64,000 bases of DNA from Asterochloris sp. CNOR1 (taxonomy: Eukaryota; Chlorophyta; Trebouxiophyceae; Trebouxiales; Trebouxiaceae), in assembly GCA_963969365.1 (NCBI GenBank), contig OZ017746.1, positions 1,674,001-1,738,000 of the forward strand, in the 5' to 3' direction. The notes beneath the pieces are model-generated. The model had not been told where the DNA came from and ran no database searches. It was given only the letters and a program-made list of their open reading frames with translations. Of the stretch, positions 1-10,781 are shown piece by piece; position 1 is the first letter of the stretch; each line of letters opens with the position of its first letter. A program made the translations under genes and the position numbers.

Positions 1-3000
1 AGACGCAGGCTGAAGCATACACCCAGGCTGCATTTGCACCAACGTCATGTCGGTGCCACTCAGCAGCTTGCCTGAGAGCGTCCTTGTGCCTGCCGAGCTG
101 TTCAAGGAGCAGTGCACGGATCTCTGGAAGGGAGTTGGCCGGCAGGACATTGAGCAGGCGATTGGAGTCGGTGTGACTGGACGAGAGGAGCTGCATGGTT
201 GGGAAAACTCACTCAGGTCAGCATCACAACAGCAATGCTCAGGAACATTCAGCCAGACTGCATGCTTGCTGTGCCTTGACAAGCACAGATGCTCATGGGT
301 TGCTTCACGCATGTGAAGCTTAGCTCACCAGCTGCTTGAGGCTGGCATGCGCGTCAATGTACAAGGGACTCCGGCTGCCGTCAATGGCTGCAGGCTTCTC
401 CTCTCTTCCAGTGCTGTCCGCTGTACTACCTTCAGCACCTGTGCAGCAAGATGCCTTCAGAAGCTGCAAGCCAGCCGCCATGTGACCCCACCAGCATGCC
501 TCACACCCAGTCTAGGCAGCAGCCTGCCCACCTGATGTGCTGACCAGCGGACCAGACTGCTGCCTCTGCAAAGTGCGCTCCTGCTCCAGGGCAAGCTGCA
601 AGTATATCTGAGCCAGATCATTGTGGTAGTCCTGCAGGCAAGCCGGTTTGCCTCAGCAGCGCATTGCTATATCAGCCTCATAGGCATGACAGGGAACAAC
701 TCTGACGCAACAACTGCTCACACGTGAAGCTGCAAACCAAAAGCCTTGTATCTGACAGCACACTCTAGCCGAGAGAGCATGATTCTGCATGCCTACCTCT
801 GCGGTAGCTGTGCCAGCATGGATGGCGCTCTCAAGGTAAGGGGCACACAGCAGAGGGGCCTGGGCAGTCAAGATGGGCAAAACTGTGGCGGGTGCCAGCG
901 GAGGGTCCATCTGAGTGAACATCTCTAGGCCAGCCTCAGGATCAGCTTTCAAAATCCACCTGCACAGACGGGCAGCTATCTAGGCATTTAAGGCGGCTCA
1001 ATCATCATGAGCATTGCGTCATCCAAGCAGGTGGTGCACAGTGTGCTGCAAACGATGTTACTGTGCAATGTGGGGGTACCTGCTGTGTTTCTTGACAAGG
1101 CTGGGGTGGCGGCCACCTGCCTTGACCAGGTAGCGCACAGCTGCCCATACTCCTGTCAGGCCTGCCAGCTCGGCAGCAGCACCTGCGAAGTCAGTGCACT
1201 GCTCGTCAAATGTGGCACCTATAGCACAGGCAGTTCCCTGACAGACAAGCTTGCCAGCTCGTCAGCAGCACATTGCACAGCTTGCCACTATTGAAGCGCT
1301 GCAGCACAGGCACATTTTTAACGTGACACCTGTGGAGCTTGATGATCCACTGGGCACGACGACATAATGCAATGCCAAGGCTGTGCATAAAGTGGCTTGC
1401 CTTGAGGTGGTACAGGCAGTTTCTCTGGAGCCTGGGATAGGCGATACAGAAGATCTAGTGCCACCTCATGCTGCCCCTTGCGCTGATAGAGAGCCACCAG
1501 CTCCGAAAATCTGCACCAAGACACATGTGGGGTGGCAGTCACAAGATAAAGTAGCGCAGTGGCCCCAGTAAGTACTTAAGACAGCTACAGACAGGGCCGT
1601 CACATGTCTGCAGCTCTAGTGCCTTACATTGGCCCTTGATGCGCGGGGCTTGCTCAGGTCAATGCAGTCTTGATTGAGGCTCCAGCACAGCCACAAGCAG
1701 ATCATGCCAGGCCCAAGAGACAGGCAACCAGGTGCTTGTTTCTCACCTGCCCTTGCTGCGCAGGGCTGTCTCAGCTTCCCTCAGGTCGATGCGGTTCGGC
1801 CTCTGAACAAAGCTGAGGAGGGCGCCAGTATCCTTGAGCTCCAGCATAGCCTGCAACAGGCACCTGATGCTGTCACATGCTCTGAGCATGAGAGCCCTTG
1901 CAAGATGCAGGACGCTTTAGTCCCTGAGAACACATGCAGGGTCAACGATGCACTTCTTTGAGCAGCAATCAGCAAGTCTGTGTCACATCCCAGCTGTTTC
2001 TGCCTTGAAAGTGAACAGCACATCACCTGACCGCTCTGCCTGACAGGCACAAGGACCTGTCCAGCTGGACAACGGCTGTGCTCACAGCTCCCAGCACGGC
2101 TGAGCAGGGTACTGCACCGATGACAAGGAGTGCGCAGCCACTGCTGGGTTCTGTCCAAAGTCTGACACAGGACGCAGGGCAGGGGCGCATTCCCAGGAGT
2201 GAATGGCGGACAAAATGCACAGCGCAGCCGCGCCCTCTGACTGCCGAGCTGAGTGGCAGTCTGTCAGAGATCAGCCCAACCTTGACAATGGCTGTGTCCA
2301 CCAGGACGGCCAGGCGCTGGCGCTGCTCTGGGCGCATGCCGGCCAGCTCATCAAAGCCGCGGCCCTTGAGCGGGCTCCCAGGCTCTCCCTGCCCGTTTGC
2401 CTCCGGCTGAGCCTGCTAAGCAAAGGCAGTTCCTGTCAGAGCCTGGGTGCGCAAAGAGCCTGCCCTTGCAGCGCATACACAGATTGCAGAGGTGCCTCAC
2501 TGCTTTCAGCAACGTGTTCAGCATTGGGTCCTTCTCAAAAGCCTGCCAGGGGATTAACAGCTCGCTCCATGCACCCCTATCAAGACTGCTCAAACCTCTA
2601 CACCGACCATCTGTCCAGGACTTTGAACTCTCTTTGTTGCTGACATGCTCCCTGCACACCTCTGGGAGGTCGTTGAGGGACCCATGCCGCCCAGGTGGCT
2701 CCTCGTCAGGCTGGATCTGCCGAAAGGAGGCGATGCGGCTGCGGTGGCTGAGCAGGTAGGGGAGCAGGACACCCACAGCCTTTGTGAAGCTGGCACCCTG
2801 TGGCTCCTCGACAGAGGGGAGTTTCCAGGCTGCAGCATCCAAGCAGGCGTGCCTCACCAAGGTGCACGCCTGCGCTGTTCACGTGCCACCACGCACTCGA
2901 ACAGCGCCGCTGCATGCAGAGGTGTTCAGCAAGCAGCATCCTTCAAAAACAGATGCAGGCGCACGTAAGGGCAAGCAGTACTCGCAGGACACTACCACTG

Positions 3001-5791
3001 GCTCGGCACTGGCCACTGACTTTGGCAGCTGGTCTGGCATCCATCCAGCGCGGTGTTCAAGCAATGCCTGAAGCCAAGCCTGCAATGGTGGGCCTTAACC
3101 TGGCCACTGACCTGGCACCTGGTGGGCCACAGGCTCCAGCATCTCCCAAGAGGCCAAGCTGGGAAACAGGCGCAGCAGCACGATTGGGTTGCTGTAGCTG
3201 CACATGCCAAATTGTGCCATGGCTTCCTCATACTCCCCCCGTGCAAACAAGTGGTGTGCATAGCTGGTATGCAGCATGTCCTCCAGCTGGGTGCGTCCAC
3301 CGCCCTGCAAGTGAGCACCACATGGACCTTTCAAGATTCGATGTCTGGATGTATGATGATGGAGATCCTGACCCAGAGGCGATTGAGTGCAGATATGCTT
3401 AGCTTTGCAATTCAGAGCGGTCCTAAGACCGCAGGGAAGCCACTGTGGGCTGCAGTACCAACACCCACGGTGCCAGGCACATGTTGCAAGATCGGTGAGC
3501 ACAGCGGCTGCAGGGGCCAGGCTGCAAGCTGCTTGCGGCAGCCCTGCCTTGCTGCACATGATCCTGGGCGGCACATGCACATTCCCCTGCGATCCCGCGG
3601 CCATCCGCACAACTGCCAGATATCATCTCTCAAGTTGTGCCAAGCTGTGCATTTGAGGTCATTGGCGGCATGACAGGCCGCCTCGGTTCCAGGCATAGAC
3701 AATACGCCCGGGCTGGCTGTGCTCCCAGGTCACCGCGCAACCCACCTCGTCTAGTGGGACGAGGGCGGCCAGGGCCAGGCCCTCTGCAAATTCTTCCACC
3801 TGAGCCAACACGCGGGCCTGCTCAGCAAACGGGACTGCTACCAGCTGCTGCACCTCTCCATGGGCTGGTGAGCCCAGCAGCATGCTGCCGCCTGCACTCT
3901 GTGTCTGCGCTGCGCCTGGCTCACCCTGTGCTGAGGACGGGCTCAGTGCAGGCAGCACAGAGACGAGCGACATGCCAGCAATGGGAAGACGCTGGGCCAG
4001 GCCATGCTGCGAAAGGCGCTGAATGGAGCGCACCTGCGGGGTCATTGGATGTCTAAGTAGGGTGCATGGTCACCAGCAGCTGCTTCTGCAGGTGGAGGAA
4101 AGCAGCAGTGTACCAGCGATGGCACAGCTGGACCATGCCATGCTGCCAGACATTTTTGAGGGAGTGCACTTGCAGGGTGCCGCTGCTGCTTTCGAATGAG
4201 GTGCTGCAATCTCAGGAGAACCTCGCCACGATGCGATATGGCCTTGGGGCACACAGAGCAGCCCATGTACATGCGGGAGTCACCTGCAGCTGCAGATGCA
4301 GGTTTGAGCAAAGCCCACCTCAATGTATTTTGGCAGCAGAGCAACAGCATATGGTGCGCAGCAGCCCAGTTGCACGGGGCTGTCACTCCAGGTGATGCTC
4401 TCCCGTTTGCTAAGCTTGCCATCGGGGCCTGCAGCGCGTGCGTGGCACTGCTACATGGACCTCAACAGCCAACAGGGCTGCAACAACACTTGAAAGCAGC
4501 ACTCCTCTTATGCATGTAGCACAAGGCATACGAACGTACAGGAGCACGACACAGGTCACTGCTGCAGCTCGACAGACACCTGCAAAGAGGCTCAGGTTGT
4601 CCTGGGCCAGCATCAACTCTGTAGGAGTGACGTGGCACATGCACGGCGCGCCCGTGGTGCCAGCTGCCAGCAGCTCGCTCACAACACCAGTGTTGGCATT
4701 CAGGGCTGAGAACCTGCACAAATGTAGGCTGCATTCAGCACATTGACGCGGCACACCACCAGAAATATTGGCTGATGGCCCATAAGCTCAGTTTGACAGG
4801 GGCTGCTACATGCGCTTTGCACTCTTCTCTGCAGCAGGGCGCCTGTTCCCCCTTTTATAAATACCCTGTGCCATGTCCAGCAGACACCACTCTGCACAGG
4901 GCAGCCGAAGACTCACTCCTTTTTGAAGCCCACCACGATGTGCTCCCCACACCACTGCATGCACAGCGGCGTGTCTGGCAGGTTGAGCTCCTTCAGCTCC
5001 ACAAACTCCTTGCTGTCATAGTGGTACAGCATGAGTTTGCGCTTCACAACAACTGCCAGCATGGCCCGCTGCTCGTCCCAGGCGAACCTGGTTGCTGCAG
5101 CAGCACGAAGCTTCTCAAAACTTATTGGGCAGCCCTGGCCTGTCCTGCTTCAGTGCACAGTGTGCCTAAGAGTGCACCAAGCAATGTTGATTTGCACGAC
5201 TGTTGTTCTTGTTTCACCAACTCAGACAGCCTTCTTTCACATAACACCGTCTGGTCTGCTTTGCGCAGGCAGCTGCATCATCATTCAGACTGGGCCTGTG
5301 CAGCTGACATTGGCGTGAGGCGCTGAGGCAGCATCGTACCTGCCTTGCTGCGGTTAGCCTGGCAGGTCAGCTTGAGCGCTGGCAGGGTGTGCAGGTTCAC
5401 GCCCTCATCCGAAAGGCTGAGCAGCAGCTTGCCCTGCCTGGCCATTGCGACCTGGCTAACATGCTTCTTCCCAAACGCCCTATGGACATTCACTGCCTCC
5501 CAGGCTGGCTTTGCAGGGTCAGCAGCACCTGCAGCAACACAAAGCTCTAATCAGACAGGGGCAGGCACCGCATAACAGATGCTGAGCTGCATGCTGACAG
5601 CCGCGCAACACAGAATCAGTACCTGAAGACGGCACTGGTGCCAGCACCAGCAGGCCTCCATCATTCAGCCCCACGTAGGCCCGACCCGGCGCCAATGCCA
5701 GGCTGGCCAGTCTCTTCTGCAGGCCAGTGACCACCAGTGCAGGACAGAAGGCTTCAAATTCTGCATCCTCGTCTGCATTGCTGGGCTGCAT
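1..5791 (-). CDS. VPS39: VPS39/Vam6-like vacuolar sorting protein (multi-exon, 3' end beyond window)
   Basis: VPS39 is the HOPS tethering subunit that binds Rab7 and drives late endosome-vacuole fusion. The ATG at 5791 opens an N-terminal CNH (citron homology) propeller: LASLALAPGRAYVGLNDGG near 5700, VSQVAMARQGKLLLSLSDEG near 5440, VVKRKLMLYHYDSKEF and a CMQWCGEHIVVGFKK block near 4930-5060, and FSALNANTGVVSELLAAG near 4690. The clathrin-repeat half follows: THLFARGEYEEAMAQF-like sequence near 3270, FSELVALYQRKGQHEVALDL near 1500, ESAIHAG plus CAPYLE near 830, a YHNDLAQIYLQLALEQE block near 580, and LPANSLPEIRALLLEQLGRH near 110. The exon at the left edge ends at 72 in what looks like a GC donor, so the C-terminus lies outside the window. 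Not every exon boundary was resolved, especially 1550-4500. Identity is based on domain order and remembered family motifs. Confidence 0.82.
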
Positions 5792-6363
5792 TGCTTTGCA
5801 AGCTGGTATCACGATGGCAGGCCCAGCAAAGTCTCTAATGCAACTGGCAAGCCCATCCTGCACTTGATGCTAGGCCCTGTCAGTGCTCAAGCCCTGGATC
5901 TAGACAGTACTTGGTGGCACAATTGCATTGCGAATCCGAAACTGATGATCAGGTAGGTGCAGAGCTGGAGGCATTGTATTTATCAGTCGATCAGGTTGCC
6001 GCGCCCTGATCAGCCTGTAGCACATCGGCCAATGCCCGACAGGCACCAAGGCAATACAACGGTGCCACACCGGTGATTGTACAAGGGGCAGGATGCAGGG
6101 TGCGGAGCCTGCTGCTGTGCAATGCAGGCAGCAGATGCCGGTGCAGCAATGCCCAAGGTACTTCGAAGATTGTGCAGCTGTGATGACATGCTTTACAGGC
6201 GTCCATACAGGCATGGTGTACATGCTGCTGCAATGCTGCTGGGTCTTGACTTGTTTGAATCTTTTGCAGATCATTTCAGCAGCGCTCTCCAAGCTGCAGA
6301 CATGAGCCGGCACAGATGCGCCAACAAGCAGGTCAGATCTAGACACTGATTTGTTCTGCGCAG

Positions 6364-8047
6364 AGTGCTGCTGCAGCTGTCGTTGCCGACTGATCAAAGC
6401 TCCTGGCGCGACAGGTCTCCCGCGTCAATGTTTATGGCTACGTCAACAGTCGGCCTGCTTACGGCAGTGGCAGACGCGCCGCCGGCAGCTGGCTGGCATT
6501 CAGGCCACTGCAGTGGGACGGCTGGATGCAGGCGACGAGGCAGCAGCAAGCAGCCTGGTTGATCACCTCCGTAATGTTGCTTCCCACCTCCACATCCTCT
6601 ACAAATTCGCCAGACCCCACACTCTCATTGGCACCTTTATCAGCATCTGTTCAGTGTCCCTCTTAGCTCTGGTGAGTGCTGTGGCATTCAATGCTGCAGC
6701 GTTGAGCAGTCAAGATGCCTTTGACATTATGTCTGGAGTGGCAGAGGCCCTGTTGAGTTGGCTCAGCACTGCATGCAGCCTGCAGCCCTCAAGCAGTCTG
6801 CATAGCAAGCTTGTTGCCGCAGCATCAAGCAGCCTGTTGAACCCGCGGCCCCTGGGTGCTGCAGGGTCAGGCAGACCTGGGGATGTCTGCGCTAGTGGGC
6901 CTGCTGCAGGCGCTGGTTCCAGCCCTGCTGATGAATGTCTGCATAGTGGGCATGAACCAGGTCTTTGATGTGGAGATTGACCGCATAAACAAGCCCTACC
7001 TGCCCCTCGCGGCTGGTGAGTGGAGCGTGGATACAGGCGTCACAGCGGTGGTGGCTACAGGCGGGGCAGCCATTCTGATGGGGCTGGTCATCGGCTCTGC
7101 GCCCCTTTTGGCGACCCTGCTAGGCAGCCTGCTGCTGGGTGTGGCCTACTCAGTGGACTTACCATTCCTTCGGTGGAAGAAGCATCCCCTGCTGGCAGCG
7201 GGCTGCATCCTGTCTGTCAGGTGACTGCTTGCAGCTTTGCCACTGTGCGGTGCAGCCAGCTGCGCTCTGTGCATCACCGTCGTCCTGGCAGCTTTGTTTT
7301 ATCATCACCTGTGACTTAGCACCTGCTGCTGACCAGACATGGCTCTGGCTGCATGGCTTACGTTTTGCTGAGCCCACACAATCTGGTGCTCCGTGCATTG
7401 TGCAGGGCTGTGATGGTGCAGCTGGGCTTCTTCTACCACATGAAGCAAGCCATTGGCAGCACCTCGCCCGCCCTGACACCGCCGCTGCTCTTTGGCATCA
7501 GCTTCATGTTGATCTGTTCCATTGTCATCGCGCTATTCAAAGACATTCCTGATGTCAGGGGTGACACGGCGGTGCGTTCCCTCTGAACTGGTGCTCACTC
7601 CTGGCATCGCTTGTGTGAGATGCTGTCTGATGCCTGAGGTATATCAGAGCCCCCTTGCAGAGTTGCAATGCCTTCCTGCAGGCTGACATCAAAACTTTCA
7701 GCGTCAGGCTAGGAGTGAAACGTGTTTTCTGGACATGCATAGCTCTTCTTGAATTTGCCTATGCCTGTGCCATTGGCACAGGCCTCATGTCCAGGGTAAG
7801 TGAACGCGGCACAAGCCTTGGCCGGGTCATGTTCCATACGATTGTGCAAGCTGACGCTGCTGTCCTTGTCATGCAGGTGTGGTGGAGCAAGGTGGCCACA
7901 GTTGCAATCCATGCAGGAATGGCCCTTTTGCTCTATTCCAGGGCACAACGCACAGACTTGGAAGACAGCAAAGAAATCTACCTTTGCTATATGTTTGTGT
8001 GGAAGCTTTTTTATGCTGAGTACCTCTTCCTGCCCCTCTTTAGATGA
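6364..8047 (+). CDS. VTE2: Homogentisate phytyltransferase (UbiA family, tocopherol synthesis)
   Basis: This plastid-envelope enzyme condenses homogentisate with phytyl diphosphate, the committed step to tocopherol. Exons: about 6364-6671, 6865-7220, 7406-7571, 7682-7795 and 7877-8047, with phases that join. The first Asp-rich motif reads NQVFDVEIDRINKPYLPLA and the second ALFKDIPDVRGD; both bind Mg-diphosphate in UbiA prenyltransferases. The ending CYMFVWKLFYAEYLFLPLF matches the VTE2-1 (phytyl) branch better than the homogentisate solanesyltransferase branch. About nine hydrophobic helices can be seen. No in-frame ATG was found in the first exon, so at least one upstream exon carrying the start and transit peptide is missing; candidate ATGs lie near 6122 and 6302. 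The gene is convergent with the PAM71-type gene, with 233 bases between the stops. Confidence 0.88.
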
Positions 8048-8280
8048 TCTTTAGAAGGTTCCCCATGCGCAACGAAGCTAGTCAGTGTGCCAGAGAGTGA
8101 GAGCAAGAAGACTGCATAAGTAGTCACAGGAACACAACGTTCAGAACATTGGTTCGGCACTGGAATTTGAAGTTCTTTACTGAGGCAATGAGCCAGCCAG
8201 TAAAGCCTTTCTTCAAGAAGGGTGGCGGCACTAAAAGGAGGGCCAAAGTGTTTGACAGTCAGTTCCAATCAGCATTTCTC

Positions 8281-10618
8281 TCAGGTTGACATGACTTTGA
8301 GAATGTCATACACGGTGGCTGCTGCAAATACCTGCACACAGCACAGCAGTGCGCTTGCTGTCATGGCCACAGGCACGCAGCAACAGGCATGCGACCTGGA
8401 AGCCAAGGGACAGGTACTCAATGCATGCTGCTTCAGCACTCAACGAGCAAAGCCACTGCAGCATCCCATTTACACCACCCCCACTTATCACGGTAGCTGG
8501 TGTCAGGGCTCACCAGAAAGAGGGAGCCTCCAACATACTGCACGATCTTCTCATCCAGGTACTTGCTAAGGACGGAGCCGCCCACGATGGCGATGGCCGT
8601 GGCCACGCCGTGCCCAGCCACTGCGCCAGCCACCACCCCAGCAGGGGAGGAGGCAGCAGCAAGTGCAATGGTGGCCAGGAAGGACTTGTCCCCCCACTCA
8701 GCAGCAAAGACCAGTGCGAAGGTGAACAGCAGCAGGCCTGCGGACCCTGCAGGGCAGCCAGCATAAGATTCACATGTGTGTGCGGGAAGCAGGGCTGGAC
8801 CAGCCAAATCTACACCGCTAAGTGTCAAGGTGGACAGCTGCAGGCCTATACAGCACTCAGAGCAGCCGGCCAAGAGGGCCAACAAGTGTCTGCACTGCGG
8901 CTGAAGCACCAGCTGGCAGAGCAGAGCCTTTGGTCGCCTAGAGGTTTAAATAATTAATGCAAAGATTACATGTTATATGCAAAGCGTGCTTCTGCACAAC
9001 CTTGTGTCTCGTTCCCAGGCCCACCTGAGCCCAGCTTTTCTACCTCTTCCTGTGCCTCTTCTTTCTCCTCACCAGCAGCCTCATCTGCGTTTGCAGCGTC
9101 CTGCAGCAATGGACGCCGCAGTCAGACTAGCTGCCAGGCACAGTGTAACAAGATCATCTCTGACAGAGACTGCCTGGGGGAATGCAGACATGCCGAGCAC
9201 ACAGACAGCACACGCACACACCAAAGCGGCTTGCGTATGGCATACAGCTCTTGGGGTGCAGGTCCTACCTGTAGTGTTCTCAGGCCAAACACCAGGAGCA
9301 AGACTGCAGCTGCGATGTCGTCGAAGGGAAGGCTGGAGGCTGGCAGCAGCTCATCCACCTGGTGCAGCACCTGGCCCAGCAACACCTGTAGATGCAAAGC
9401 AAGCAGCATTGGACATGAGGCAATTTAATGTATGGCAGCTGCCAGACCAGCAACATGCTCAGGTTGACCTTGTTGCCAGCCAGCCAGAAGACGATTGCAG
9501 AACCACCACCCACAGGGGTCGGCCTGACATCAAACGAGATCAGTCACCACCCAGGATAGGCGGCAGGCCGTTCAGCACCACGAGCTGGCCAAAGTGCGCA
9601 GGCGCAGCACGACTTCTTCAGGCCAGAGAGCAGCAGCACAGATAGCAAGCTGACAGAGGGGGCCAGCCAGCCAGCAGCGCCAGGCAGGGCACCCTGCGCT
9701 GACACAACGAGAAAGTGCAGTCACAAACGGTCGGGCATCACCGAGATGACAGTCATGACTGCCAGGGCGCCAAAGGTGCCCGCAAACACGACGCCCTTGT
9801 TCTGCTTCAAAGCCAAGAGCACGGCTATGAAGAAGGTCTTGTCACCCAGCTCTGAGAAGAGGATCAGCAGGAATCCAGAAACCAGGCCCTGCTGGAAGCC
9901 TGAGTCTACCAGACCTGCAGGTGGATGTGCTGGACTGGTGTGGCCTGGCATGTCCCAGCTAGGCAGACAAGCAACGCATGGGGCCACGCAGCACGTGGGT
10001 TGGTGCACTGAAACACTGCATGAGGCTGTCTTCTGGCTAGATGCCATCAGGAGCGTCAGCAATGCATATGTGCAGCATAAAGCACGCTGTTTGAGTACCC
10101 TGCAGGATGCAGAACATGGGTGGAGCATGCAGCACGGGTTGATGCACCTGAGTCCTGCAAGGGGCTGTTCCGAACTAGCTCCCCGGCAAACTGCTCCATG
10201 GCCTGCGCAGTCGCTTCGGCGCGGGCAGGATGTGTTTCCACGAGGCCTCCCAGACCTGCTAGAGATGCTGCTGCGCCAAGGTGCCTCCAAGTCAAGCTGA
10301 GGGAACCCTGTCGTACTGGAAGGGACTGCACAAAAGTTACAGGTATGCCTTGAGAGCCTTGATGTGGAGGCAAACCACCCCCTCAAAGCAGTAGTAAGAC
10401 TGGCAAAATCTCACCTGCAGATGTGGAACGCTGGACTTGCTACTAGGCCTGCTGGGCTGGTGCACACAGTGGCAGGAAATGTTCTGACTGGAGTTTGGTC
10501 TGAGCTGGGCCATTAAAGTGCCACTATGCCTCCTCTGACGCTTGAAGCTGCAGGCATGTCTCACATGACAGCTCCATGGTGTTGTGGTCAGATGTTGCTT
10601 TAAACGCTGATGTTGCAT
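8281..10618 (-). CDS. Chloroplast GDT1/UPF0016 cation transporter (PAM71 type), 343 aa
   Basis: GDT1 proteins exchange Mn2+/Ca2+ for protons; the plastid members PAM71 and CMT1 supply Mn to photosystem II. Seven exons join in frame: 10618-10415, 10325-10148, 9914-9742, 9385-9269, 9100-9025, 8746-8514, 8331-8281. The first 68 residues are rich in Ser, Arg and His and look like a transit peptide; the next exon ends with an Ala-rich segment that could be a second cleavage region. Both signature motifs of the two inverted half-repeats are intact: FSELGDKTFFIA in exon 3 and FAAEWGDKSFLATIALAA in exon 6, where the Glu and Asp of E-x-G-D-[KR]-[ST] form the ion site. A charged EEKEEAQEEVEK linker separates the halves. 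Which plastid paralogue it is (thylakoid PAM71 or envelope CMT1) cannot be decided here. It is divergent from glutamate decarboxylase. Confidence 0.93.
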
Positions 10619-10781
10619 GGTGGTTGATCTTGTAAAGTGCTTCCCTGGACTGTGGGGAGCTCAACATAAGTCAGTCACAGGATTGAGCAGCTCCATATGT
10701 GGTTGAGATATGTGGTTGAGATTGTAATGAAGGTCTGAAGCCTATGTGACAGGGGGTGGATAAGCTCAGCACACAAGCACC
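10619..10781. promoter_or_regulatory. Putative bidirectional promoter between the PAM71-type gene and GAD
   Basis: Only 163 bases separate the two divergent ATGs (10618 on minus, 10782 on plus), so both core promoters and 5' leaders must lie here unless either gene has an untranslated upstream exon. The stretch holds a short direct repeat, ATATGTGGTTGAGAT, at about 10696-10723. No clear TATA box was seen. Function is inferred from geometry alone. Confidence 0.45.

Noticed and set aside
2023-2410. Overlapping open frames on both strands within VPS39
   Set aside because: High GC content makes long chance frames common here; none shows recognisable motifs beyond the VPS39 exons.
6351-6450. ATGs near 6429-6435 as the HPT start
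   Set aside because: They are in a different frame from the prenyltransferase exon and would need a 37-base intron to join, shorter than any other intron seen here.
9530-9600. Possible extra exon in the GDT1 gene
   Set aside because: Exons 9914-9742 and 9385-9269 join in phase to give VIS-VLLGQVLHQVDELLP, the expected family sequence, leaving no room for it.
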